From CAYVKY01 sp964452115 (lineage in GTDB: Bacteria; Bacteroidota; Ignavibacteria; Tepidaquicellales; Tepidaquicellaceae): 22,042 bases of DNA. Location of the stretch: NCBI GenBank assembly GCA_964452115.1, contig CAYVKY010000023.1, positions 1-22,042 of the forward strand, in the 5' to 3' direction. Made by a program: the position numbers and the translations under genes. This document shows positions 7,772 through 15,881 of the stretch, one piece after another; the stretch's first letter is position 1; every line of letters begins with the position of its first letter. Below the pieces are notes generated by a model that saw nothing but the letters and a program-made list of their open reading frames with translations, was not told the origin of the DNA and ran no database searches.

Positions 7772-8805
7772 TGAGCGGAAAGAAAATAACCGGGACTATA
7801 ACAAGTTCATTTGGTTCGAAGGGAAGAATAAATCATGATTCAAGTAAGTTTTATGAATCAAAGCTATATTCTTCCGTGAACCTAATTGAATCCCAAATAA
7901 GAATTGATAATGAATTTCCTGCTGATCTAGAGAATAAAATAATCTTTGGTAACTCGGAAAACATGAAGGAAATTCCCGACAATTCCGTACATTTAATGAT
8001 AACGTCTCCTCCTTATAACGCGACCAAAGAATATGATAAAAATTTATCTTTAGATGAATACCTTAAATTACTACAAAATGTATTTACTGAGACATATCGT
8101 GTATTAGTAAATGGTGGACGGGCATGCATTAATATAGCAAATTTAGGACGCAAACCTTATATTCCATTATCTGATTATATATCATTAATAATGAATAAAA
8201 TTGGATTTAATATGAGAGGTGAAATTATATGGGATAAAGCTAAAAGTGCAAGCCCATCAACTGCATGGGGTAGTTGGCTATCCGCATCGAATCCTACACT
8301 GCGCGATATACATGAGTATATATTAATTTTTTCTAAAGGTGATTTAAATCGAGTCAGGAATAATAAAGTTAATACGATTACTAAAGAACAATTTATGCTT
8401 TGGACTAAATCAATATGGACAATGAATGCTGAATCAGCAAAAAAGATTGGTCATCCTGCTCCATTTCCGATTGAACTCCCATACAGATTGATTCAATTAT
8501 ATTCATTTCAAAATGATATAATTTTAGATCCTTTTATGGGAAGTGGAACAACAGCAGTTGCTGCAATCGAATCTGAAAGGAAATTTATCGGATATGATAA
8601 TGTTGAAAAATATGTAAATCTTTCTAATAAAAGGTTGGAAAAATATCTATCCCAAAAAAGTTTATATTCCTCCGATAATTTGGAAAAACGTCCCGCAGAA
8701 ATTTCGATAGAAAATAATGTCGAATATGTATCAGACATGAAGAAGACAGATAAAGAATCCATCGCAAATAAAAGAAAGAAAAAAGATTTAAAAAAGAAAA
8801 AATAA
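7756..8805 (+). CDS. DNA methyltransferase of the type II restriction-modification pair (SPPY, probably N4-cytosine)
   Basis: Protects host DNA by methylating the target of the neighbouring endonuclease. The 349 residues show the beta-class order: motif IV TSPPYN (83-88) first, and the SAM-binding motif I DPFMGSGTT (258-266) near the C-terminus, followed by IGYDNVEKYVNLSNKRL. SPPY at the catalytic site is usual for N4-cytosine enzymes, though not exclusive to them. PIELPYRLIQLYS before motif I is a standard beta-class segment. The last about 40 residues are an unusual Lys-rich, low-complexity tail. ATG at 7756 lies inside the endonuclease gene (16-base overlap), so expression is coupled with the nuclease first. 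AT-rich codons match the endonuclease and differ from the flanking genes. No controller (C) protein gene is visible. Confidence 0.9.
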   Translation: MEKSIVSGKKITGTITSSFGSKGRINHDSSKFYESKLYSSVNLIESQIRIDNEFPADLENKIIFGNSENMKEIPDNSVHLMITSPPYNATKEYDKNLSLDEYLKLLQNVFTETYRVLVNGGRACINIANLGRKPYIPLSDYISLIMNKIGFNMRGEIIWDKAKSASPSTAWGSWLSASNPTLRDIHEYILIFSKGDLNRVRNNKVNTITKEQFMLWTKSIWTMNAESAKKIGHPAPFPIELPYRLIQLYSFQNDIILDPFMGSGTTAVAAIESERKFIGYDNVEKYVNLSNKRLEKYLSQKSLYSSDNLEKRPAEISIENNVEYVSDMKKTDKESIANKRKKKDLKKKK

Positions 8806-8879
8806 ATTAATATTTATTTAAACGTTATTATTTGTATTTCACAATAACTTCTTTGATTTTTATTACTAATACAATTTTA

Positions 8880-10565
8880 TTATTTCACCAAAATCATTTT
8901 TTTGGTTTCTGTATAACTGCCGCATTGGAGCTTATAAAAATATACTCCGCTTGGATATCTGCTGCCGTCAAAATCAACTTCATACCATCCCTGCGAAATC
9001 ACTTTGTCAACGAGCGTTTCAAGTTCTTTGCCGAGTGCATCATAAATTTTTATACTTACCGATTCATTATGCGCATTCGGTACTGCAAATTTTATTTTCG
9101 TTGACGGATTAAATGGGTTGGGGTAATTCTGCTGCAAGATGAATGATGCGGGAATCAAATCTCCCAATTTTTTTACGGCAGGCACCAAATATTTTGCCCT
9201 TATAAAATACATATAAGGATTGCAGTTAGTGTTTGAGCCTGTAATCACACGCGTTCCGGGTATTGAGTCGCAAAGAGCACATAAATCGATAACTAATTCG
9301 CCTGGGGAAACTGATGATTGCCAATTGAAAGATGGAGAAATGCCAGGGTACGACCAATCTCTAAGCGGATTTTCGGGCGTAACTTTGATTGGATTCAAAA
9401 AATACAAATTCCATAAGTCAATCACCACATACAGTGCTTTATAGTTTGCTGTATCCGGAGGAGTTCCTCCCCAGTGCTGAGTAACAGCCTGAAATACGAT
9501 GAATGAAAAAGGATAAATATCTATTGTCCCCATAACAGGTCTGCTCAGCACAGGATATTCATCATCCGTTCCGGTTTTGATAGAATCTTTCGGAGGTATC
9601 GGTATTTTTGTGCTGTCTGCAATAGCAATTGATTTATTCGGGTCAATACCTGCAAGTCCTGCACACCAAAACATTATTTTTGCCGGTGCTTTTATGTCGT
9701 ATGAATCAGACGCAGAATTGTATTTTGCAGCATCAAATGTTATTAATGCATTGTCATTCTGATAGACCATTGAAATCCCCCGGTGAGCCGCAAACCCGCC
9801 GCCGGATACGTCTGACTGGTATATCTTTAAAGGGGCAGAAAAGTTTACTCCTTCGTTTGTGCTTTCAATTAAATAGACGCATTTATTATCCGACTGATTA
9901 TCGGAATTGCCAATAAATGCAATTCCTGTCTTTGTACTGCCACGGGCAATAATAAATGCTTCTTTTGGTGCCCTGCCGATATACTGCCAGTCCGTGCCTT
10001 GGGAACTATTCATATTGTATCTGCAAGTATAAATTGAATCGCTTGTCGGACTTTGTGCAACTATAGTGTGATAAGTCGATTGTGTCGTGGCAACAGATTT
10101 GGCATAAATTAAATTTCTGTTCGGCGGATAAGTGTATGTGTAACTCGTACATGCAGGACAAACATCATATAGTACACTCATTTTATTAAAAGCACCGGTT
10201 GAAGGTACTGCATTTGTTAAACTGAGTTCAAGTGACCCCTCATTGGGAATCGAACGGACGAACGGATGACCGTTTTTCAAAGCGTTGATAAATCCCAAAT
10301 CAATCCAGGTGTTGCCTGTATCTTCCGTATAGAAATATTTTACATTTAAACCCGGATAATTAACCGGCTGTCCTGCCGGCGCCGACATAAATGCTAAATT
10401 AATTTTTCCATCTATAACTTCTGAGATTGAATTCGCGCTACTGTATGAAACAAAATCGTAATGTGGTAATGCCCCGATGTTAATAAACCTTGTTGACCAC
10501 GTGAACTGCGTAAATCCGCTTTGAATAAATATAAATAATGATAAAACCAATAAGAATTTTTTCAT
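8880..10565 (-). CDS. Secreted Asp-box-like protein with T9SS type A sorting domain (paralog A)
   Basis: 561 residues, exported: a signal peptide (MKKFLLVLSLFIFIQSG, about 1-20), a large beta-rich body and a C-terminal T9SS type A sorting domain (about 473-561) with NYPNPFNP at 480-487, ending in KKMILVK. Asp-box-like motifs TEDTGNTW (80-87) and ESTNEGVNF (234-242) suggest a sialidase-like beta-propeller, though catalytic sialidase residues cannot be assigned. Other landmarks are QSPTSDS, GTDDEYP and HWGG-x-PPDTANYKA, all shared with the neighbour. It lies 16 bases downstream of its paralog (10582-12261) and is probably co-transcribed. The sorting domain is far more alike between the two than the bodies. 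Function of the body is unknown; an extracellular or surface-anchored binding protein is an inference. Confidence 0.82.
   Translation of the reverse strand: MKKFLLVLSLFIFIQSGFTQFTWSTRFINIGALPHYDFVSYSSANSISEVIDGKINLAFMSAPAGQPVNYPGLNVKYFYTEDTGNTWIDLGFINALKNGHPFVRSIPNEGSLELSLTNAVPSTGAFNKMSVLYDVCPACTSYTYTYPPNRNLIYAKSVATTQSTYHTIVAQSPTSDSIYTCRYNMNSSQGTDWQYIGRAPKEAFIIARGSTKTGIAFIGNSDNQSDNKCVYLIESTNEGVNFSAPLKIYQSDVSGGGFAAHRGISMVYQNDNALITFDAAKYNSASDSYDIKAPAKIMFWCAGLAGIDPNKSIAIADSTKIPIPPKDSIKTGTDDEYPVLSRPVMGTIDIYPFSFIVFQAVTQHWGGTPPDTANYKALYVVIDLWNLYFLNPIKVTPENPLRDWSYPGISPSFNWQSSVSPGELVIDLCALCDSIPGTRVITGSNTNCNPYMYFIRAKYLVPAVKKLGDLIPASFILQQNYPNPFNPSTKIKFAVPNAHNESVSIKIYDALGKELETLVDKVISQGWYEVDFDGSRYPSGVYFYKLQCGSYTETKKMILVK
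9016..9149. repeat. 134-bp exact repeat, copy 1 (in T9SS sorting domain)
   Basis: By eye this block is base-for-base identical to 10718-10851 (offset 1702). It encodes the start of the sorting domain. Flanking sequence, even inside the same domain, shows several silent and missense differences, so the identical block has sharp edges. Confidence 0.9.
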
Positions 10566-10581
10566 AACCTGATTGTTTGAA

Positions 10582-12261
10582 TTATTTCACCAAAATCATT
10601 TTTTTTGTTTCTGTATAATTGTTGCATTGGAGCTTATAAAAATATACTCCGCTTGGATATTTACTTCCGTTAAAATCAACCTCATACCATCCTGATGAAA
10701 TCACTTTGTCAACAAGGGTTTCAAGTTCTTTGCCGAGTGCATCATAAATTTTTATACTTACCGATTCATTATGCGCATTCGGTACTGCAAATTTTATTTT
10801 CGTTGACGGATTAAATGGGTTGGGGTAATTCTGCTGCAAGATGAATGATGCAGGAGTTAAATCTCCCAATTTTTTAATACCTACCATTTTATAAAATGTC
10901 GAATTTAATATATATATACTTGCATTATGGTTATTATTTGTTCCGGTTAATACTCTTGTACCCGGGATTGAATCACAATATGCTGCAACGAGAGAATTTA
11001 ATGAATACCAATTATAGGCAGGATTGGACGGAGAAATACTCGGATATGACCAGTCTCGCAAAGGATTTGCCGGAGAAATTTGTCTCGGAATTTCAAAACT
11101 ACCATTGTGGTAGCTAATAGTTATATATATTGCTTTATAATTTGCAGTGTCAGGTGGTATACCTCCCCAATGTTTAGTCAGTGTCTGAAAAGCAATAAAT
11201 ACAGATTCCGGCTCAGATGACAAACCTATTACCGGCCTGCTGAAGATAGGATACTCGTCGTCAGTACCTGTCCTGATCGAATCTGCGGGTGGATATGGAG
11301 TGTATGTAGTGTCAGCAGCTGTAATTGATTTATACGGATCAGTGCCGATTAAAGTTGAACGCCAGAACATAATCTTTGACGAAGCTTTCAGGTTATATGT
11401 GTTATTTGCAGGATTAAATTTTGCAGCATCGAATGTTATACAGGGAATGCTGTCCATATAAACCATGGAAATACCTCTATGAGCCGCAAGGCTGTCTGCG
11501 TTTGAGCCGTTGTAAACGGGTTGATAAATTTTCAAGGGTAAAGACCATGTAAGTCCTTCATCCCTGCTCTCGATAAAATAAACGCATTTATTATCGCTTT
11601 GAACATCCGAATTATTTATATAAGTAATTCCGATTATAGAGCCCGGACCTTTTGCGATTGTATAAGCTTCTTTAGGAGTTTTAGCAATATATTGCCATGA
11701 TGAAGTTGAAATTCTGCAAATATATGCTGAGTCACTCGTAGGACTTTGCGCAATCATAACATAATTATTTTCGGGCGAAGATACATTTACTGATTTACTG
11801 TATATTAAATTCCTGAAAGCAGGATAAAATTCCTGAAATACTCCGAGTCCTGATAAAAAATCTTTGAATATCGATGTTCTAGTAAAAGATCCACCGGATA
11901 TTGCGAGAGATGAAGAAATATACCCTTCATCATCGGAATTAACTCGTAGAAAAGGATGACCTGCTTTTGACTGGGAGACATTTCCCAAATCTGCCCAGAA
12001 ATCTGATCCATTAAAGAAATAATATCTGATGTTTAAATTCGGAAAATTATTTGGTTGTCCCGGAGGAGCCCACATATACACCAAATGCATATTTTCCGAA
12101 TTTGATTTTTTCACAAAATAATGTGCACTGCTGTAAGAAACGAAGTCATATGGTGTTGTTGCCCCCGGATTGATAATTTCCGTTTGTTGATAGTACTGTG
12201 GATAACAAATTTCACATAGCCACAAAAAAATAAAAGCTGATATATAAATGCTTCTTTTCAT
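10582..12261 (-). CDS. Secreted Asp-box-like protein with T9SS type A sorting domain (paralog B)
   Basis: 559 residues, paralog of the protein at 8880-10565. It has a signal peptide (MKRSIYISAFIFLWLCEICY, about 1-22), a beta-rich body with an Asp-box-like ESRDEGLTWS (231-240), and the T9SS type A domain (about 471-559) with NYPNPFNP at 478-485. Shared body landmarks with paralog A include YDFVSYSSA, QSPTSDS, QSDNKCVY, AAHRGISMVY, TFDAAK, TGTDDEYP and PLRDWSYP; the rest has drifted considerably. It is the upstream gene of the pair on the minus strand, so its promoter should lie in 12262-12647, opposite the E2 gene. Function is unknown. The T9SS signal implies export across the outer membrane, with anchoring to the surface or release. 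Confidence 0.82.
   Translation of the reverse strand: MKRSIYISAFIFLWLCEICYPQYYQQTEIINPGATTPYDFVSYSSAHYFVKKSNSENMHLVYMWAPPGQPNNFPNLNIRYYFFNGSDFWADLGNVSQSKAGHPFLRVNSDDEGYISSSLAISGGSFTRTSIFKDFLSGLGVFQEFYPAFRNLIYSKSVNVSSPENNYVMIAQSPTSDSAYICRISTSSWQYIAKTPKEAYTIAKGPGSIIGITYINNSDVQSDNKCVYFIESRDEGLTWSLPLKIYQPVYNGSNADSLAAHRGISMVYMDSIPCITFDAAKFNPANNTYNLKASSKIMFWRSTLIGTDPYKSITAADTTYTPYPPADSIRTGTDDEYPIFSRPVIGLSSEPESVFIAFQTLTKHWGGIPPDTANYKAIYITISYHNGSFEIPRQISPANPLRDWSYPSISPSNPAYNWYSLNSLVAAYCDSIPGTRVLTGTNNNHNASIYILNSTFYKMVGIKKLGDLTPASFILQQNYPNPFNPSTKIKFAVPNAHNESVSIKIYDALGKELETLVDKVISSGWYEVDFNGSKYPSGVYFYKLQCNNYTETKKMILVK
10718..10851. repeat. 134-bp exact repeat, copy 2 (in T9SS sorting domain)
   Basis: Partner of 9016-9149, identical throughout by direct comparison, in the same orientation and the same position of the paralogous sorting domain. 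Confidence 0.9.
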
Positions 12262-12647
12262 ATATTTTTATTTGAAAATGATAAAAAGAACTTCTTAAAT
12301 TATTTTATTTATAAGATAAAGCTTTTTTGCTGAATATCATTACAAAAGTTAAATAAACAGAATTACAAATTAAACACAGCTTTGGAAATTTACGTTTTTA
12401 TATATAAATAATCAACATATTATTTTCAAATGTTTTAAGTTAAGAATATTTATCCAAAATAATATTAATCCGGGACTACAAATAGCCCGCCTGCTTTTAA
12501 AAATGTTAAATCGTTAATTTTTTTCCATTATTTGTCACCAAAAAAAATTTAAACATTAAATTTTTTGAAACATTTTATATTTTTTTGTTGTTATCATAAA
12601 TGTATATTAATCTAAAAATTAGAAATCAATTCAATGGAGTATAACTT
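12262..12647. other. Divergent intergenic region between paralog B and the E2 gene
   Basis: 386 bases, very AT-rich, between two divergently read genes, so it should hold both promoters. I see no gene, RNA or strong hairpin. TTTG at 12531-12534 and TAAATTT at 12557-12563 recall a Bacteroidota -33/-7 pair, but the 22-base spacing is longer than usual and I do not call it. Confidence 0.5.
12636..12639 (+). promoter_or_regulatory. Ribosome binding site of the E2 gene
   Basis: GGAG lies 8 bases before ATG at 12648, one of the few clear Shine-Dalgarno sites in the window, which supports this start. Confidence 0.55.
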
Positions 12648-13967
12648 ATGATAGTTGATATAGTAATGCCTAAGATGGGCGAATCCATAATGGAAGGCAC
12701 AATTTTGAAATGGCTTAAAAAGCCTGGTGACAGAATCGAAAGAGATGAAAATCTCCTTGAAATTTCCACTGATAAAGTTGACACGGAAGTTCCCTCTCCC
12801 GAAGCAGGAGTAATCTCGGAACTTCTTTACAGCGAAAATGATGTTGTTGAAGTCGGCAAAGTTTTGGCACGCCTTGAAACCGAAGAAGGCGCGGCAAAAC
12901 CGGCAACGACACCAAAACCAAAAGAAGAAATAAAACAACCTGAACCCATGAAACCTGCGGCATCAGAAAAACCTGCACCTGCTCCGGCACCTGCAGCAAG
13001 CGCAAAAACATCTGCAAGATTTTATTCACCGCTTGTGATGAAAATTGCAGGAGAGGAAAATGTTTCCGTAAATGAACTCGATTCAATTCAGGGAACTGGT
13101 GCAGAGGGCAGGGTTACAAAAAAGGATATACTGGATTATATCGGTAAACGCAGTGCGCAGCCTGCACCGAAAGCAGTTGAAACACCGGCTGCTGAACTGG
13201 CTGCCGTGAAGAAACCTGCTGCCGAAATGCCGAAAATGGCAGTTGATTATAATGAGGAAGGGCTTTCTATAATGGAATTCGATAACGTGAGACAGAAAAT
13301 GGCAGAGCACATGGTAATGTCTGCAAGTGTATCACCTCACGTGAATTCGATTGCGCTGTGCGATTTTTCGCGCATTGATAAAATCCGCAAAGAGATGCAG
13401 AAAGATTTTGAATCGAAGGAAGGTTTTAAAATTACGTATATGCCTTTCATAGCAGATGCAGTGATAAAGGCATTAAAAGATTTCCCGCTTGTAAATGCTG
13501 TAGTTGACGATTCAACTGTTCCTTTCAAGGCAATAATGAGAAGCAGAGTGAATCTCGGTCTGGCAGTTGCAATGGAAAACGGCGGACTGATAGTGCCCGT
13601 GATAAAAGACGCAGACGGCAAAAATCTTACCGGTATTGCCCGCTCGATAAGAGACCTCGGCAACCGTGCAAGAATCAAAAGGCTTACACTTGATGAAATT
13701 CAGGGAGGTACATTCACAATTTCAAATTACGGAGTATTCGGAAATGACATCGGTACGATGATAATAAATCAGCCGCAGGTGGCAATTATGGGAGTCGGCG
13801 CAGTGAAAAAGCGTGCGGCAGTTGTCGAAACTGATGACGGCGATTTGATTGCAATCAAACCTTCGGCATACCTCTCATTGTCATTCGACCATCGCCTGAT
13901 AGACGGCGCTCTCGGCGGGAAATTCCTTATGAGAGTGATTCATTACATCGAAAACTATCAAATTTAA
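12648..13967 (+). CDS. 2-oxoacid dehydrogenase E2 (dihydrolipoamide acyltransferase)
   Basis: Core subunit of a pyruvate, 2-oxoglutarate or branched-chain oxoacid dehydrogenase complex; transfers the acyl group from lipoyl-lysine to CoA in the cytoplasm. The 439 residues are in standard order: an N-terminal lipoyl domain with Lys43 in EISTDKVDTEV; a Pro/Ala/Lys-rich linker (about 83-120); an E1/E3-binding domain (about 124-166, FYSPLVMKIA to TKKDILDYI); a second linker; and the C-terminal catalytic domain with SFDHRLIDG, catalytic His415 and Asp419. There is one lipoyl domain. E1 and E3 genes are not adjacent, so the substrate cannot be set by context; DGALGGKFL looks more like pyruvate or branched-chain E2 than typical SucB. 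A strong terminator follows the stop. Confidence 0.94.
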   Translation: MIVDIVMPKMGESIMEGTILKWLKKPGDRIERDENLLEISTDKVDTEVPSPEAGVISELLYSENDVVEVGKVLARLETEEGAAKPATTPKPKEEIKQPEPMKPAASEKPAPAPAPAASAKTSARFYSPLVMKIAGEENVSVNELDSIQGTGAEGRVTKKDILDYIGKRSAQPAPKAVETPAAELAAVKKPAAEMPKMAVDYNEEGLSIMEFDNVRQKMAEHMVMSASVSPHVNSIALCDFSRIDKIRKEMQKDFESKEGFKITYMPFIADAVIKALKDFPLVNAVVDDSTVPFKAIMRSRVNLGLAVAMENGGLIVPVIKDADGKNLTGIARSIRDLGNRARIKRLTLDEIQGGTFTISNYGVFGNDIGTMIINQPQVAIMGVGAVKKRAAVVETDDGDLIAIKPSAYLSLSFDHRLIDGALGGKFLMRVIHYIENYQI

Positions 13968-13983
13968 TTCAATTTCTAAATTC

Positions 13984-14023
13984 ATCTGCATTCCTTATAT
14001 TTAAGGAATGCAGATTTTTTTTT
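13984..14023 (+). terminator. Rho-independent terminator after the E2 gene
   Basis: A perfect 14-bp stem (13984-13997 with 14002-14015) and a 4-base loop are followed by a T run to 14023. It lies 16 bases after the E2 stop. Its end is only about 20 bases before the protease ATG at 14043, which leaves almost no room for a separate promoter (see findings). Confidence 0.9.
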
Positions 14024-14042
14024 AACATAACTTTACTCATTT

Positions 14043-15827
14043 ATGAGATTATTTAAGATAATCCCCGTTTATATTTTTATATTCTTTTTATCTTTCAGTT
14101 CATTCGCGCAGACTCAGGATGCTCCGAAGTACTGGATTATATTCAAAGACAAGGGTGTTTTCAAACCCACGGAAAAAGTGCTCCCCGGAACTGATGCTTA
14201 CGAGGCAGGCAAATCGGTTCTGACCGAAAGAGCGATTCAGAGAAGATTGAAAGTTCTTCCCGAAGATAAATTAATTGATTTTAAAGATATTCCGCTGAAC
14301 ACTGCTTATATTGATGAAATCAGAAATCACGGAATAAAGATTATTGCAAAGTCACGCTGGTTCAACGGCGTGAGTGCATATCTTACTCAAGCGCAGCTTG
14401 ATGTCGTAAGAAAACTCGACTGTGTAGGCGATGTGCTTTTGCTGCAAAGGTCGGTAATGAAAGGCAGTCAGGATATCTCACCCGTGAATGTAACAATAAA
14501 TGATTTTCAGGGTGTTTCAGATCAGGGCAGTTCAAAATTAAAATATAATTACGGAAAATCATTTTCGCAGTTAAATCAGATAAATGTTCCGCAGCTTCAC
14601 AATCTCGGCATCACAGGCAAAGGCGTTAAGATTGCAAGCTTTGACAGCGGCTTTGAGTGGCGCGACCACGAAGCACTGCGGAATCTGAATATCACTGCTG
14701 AGTATGACTTTATCAATGAAGACTACAACACAGCTAACGAACCCGGTCAGGCGTATGTTGACGTTAAAGAACAAAGTATGCACGGCACGGCAACACTTTC
14801 AAATCTTGCCGGATTCAAAGAAGGAAAACTGATAGGTCCTGCATTCGGTTCGGAAATCGTCCTCGGAAAAACCGAATACACACCGACAGAAACGCCGATG
14901 GAAGAAGATTTTTATCTCGAAGCAGCCGAATGGGCTGAAGCACTTGGCGTAGATGTGATTACAAGTTCACTCGGCTACAGAAATTTTGACCCCGAGTATG
15001 CAAAGAATTCATACAAGTATGAGGATTTTAACGGTGACGTGGCAATCACAACTCTCGCCGGCAAACGCGCTGCTTATCTCGGCGTGGTGGTTATTGCATC
15101 AAATGGAAATTACCATCAGACTATGCCGCCTTCAATCGGTTCCCCTGCAGACGGCGATTCAATCATCGGCGTGGGTGCAGTTTCGATAAACGGCGACATT
15201 GCAAATTTCAGTTCAAACGGTCCGACCGCTGACGGAAGAATCAAACCTGATGTTTGTGCTTTGGGTGTCGGGAATCTTTGCGCGCTTAGCAAACAGATGT
15301 GTTACATAGATTCAGGTTACACTTATATGAACGGCACTTCGTTCTCGTGTCCGATAACAGCGGGTGTTGTTGCCCTGCTTTTATCAGCACATCCTGAACT
15401 TACACCTATGCAGGTGAGAGACGCACTCAGAATGACTGCAAACCGCAGTTCAAATCCTGATAATACTTACGGATGGGGTTTGATTGATGCGCTTGCAGCA
15501 TTAAAAAGTCTCGGAATTTCATTCAGCAATGAACCTGTTGTAGAGAGTTCAGAAAATGGTACTGTGGTAAAAATTTCAGTATTGTCGGATAAGAAAATTG
15601 ATGAAAACAAAGTTAAGATTTATTATTCAACAGACGGCGGTGCAACGTATAACGAAAAAGTAATGGAGCTTTTCAACCAGATTGATAAAAATAATTCAGG
15701 CGACTATAGAGTTTCTCTCGGCTCTGTATCACCGGAAAATCTGAAAGTATATTTTACGGCATCCGACGAATCATCATTCGAAATGTGGCCGCTTCAGGGC
15801 GAAAAAAGTCCGTTCGAATTAAAATAA
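14043..15827 (+). CDS. Secreted subtilisin-like serine protease (S8 family)
   Basis: 594 residues. Signal peptide MRLFKIIPVYIFIFFLSFSSFAQ (about 1-23), then an N-terminal region (about 26-180) that probably acts as an inhibitor-like propeptide, and an S8 catalytic domain with Asp201 (IASFDSGFEW), His247 (SMHGTATLSN), oxyanion Asn356 (ASNGN) and nucleophile Ser433 (MNGTSFSCPITAG). GWGLIDALAAL closes the domain at about 477-487. The remaining about 100 residues are a short beta-rich tail (VKIYYSTDGGATYNE) without NYPNPFNP or another T9SS signal I can recognise, unlike the other exported proteins here, so it may stay in the periplasm or leave by a different route. The start is fixed by the signal peptide; no Shine-Dalgarno is visible. 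Strong terminators bracket the gene on both sides. Confidence 0.92.
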   Translation: MRLFKIIPVYIFIFFLSFSSFAQTQDAPKYWIIFKDKGVFKPTEKVLPGTDAYEAGKSVLTERAIQRRLKVLPEDKLIDFKDIPLNTAYIDEIRNHGIKIIAKSRWFNGVSAYLTQAQLDVVRKLDCVGDVLLLQRSVMKGSQDISPVNVTINDFQGVSDQGSSKLKYNYGKSFSQLNQINVPQLHNLGITGKGVKIASFDSGFEWRDHEALRNLNITAEYDFINEDYNTANEPGQAYVDVKEQSMHGTATLSNLAGFKEGKLIGPAFGSEIVLGKTEYTPTETPMEEDFYLEAAEWAEALGVDVITSSLGYRNFDPEYAKNSYKYEDFNGDVAITTLAGKRAAYLGVVVIASNGNYHQTMPPSIGSPADGDSIIGVGAVSINGDIANFSSNGPTADGRIKPDVCALGVGNLCALSKQMCYIDSGYTYMNGTSFSCPITAGVVALLLSAHPELTPMQVRDALRMTANRSSNPDNTYGWGLIDALAALKSLGISFSNEPVVESSENGTVVKISVLSDKKIDENKVKIYYSTDGGATYNEKVMELFNQIDKNNSGDYRVSLGSVSPENLKVYFTASDESSFEMWPLQGEKSPFELK

Positions 15828-15848
15828 TTTTATAGCTATAACAAGAAC

Positions 15849-15881
15849 AGCCGCATCGGATATTTTCGATGCGGCTTTTTT
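15849..15881 (+). terminator. Rho-independent terminator between convergent genes
   Basis: AGCCGCATCG (15849-15858) pairs perfectly with CGATGCGGCT (15867-15876) around an 8-base loop, and a T run follows on the plus strand. It ends the protease transcript. On the minus strand the same hairpin begins 4 bases after the stop of the facing gene but is followed only by GTTCTTG, so it is a weaker terminator in that direction. Confidence 0.88.

Noticed and set aside
8800..8819. AAATAAAT/ATTTATTT hairpin over the methyltransferase stop codon
   Set aside because: The stem is entirely A-T pairs in an AT-rich spacer; too weak to call a terminator.
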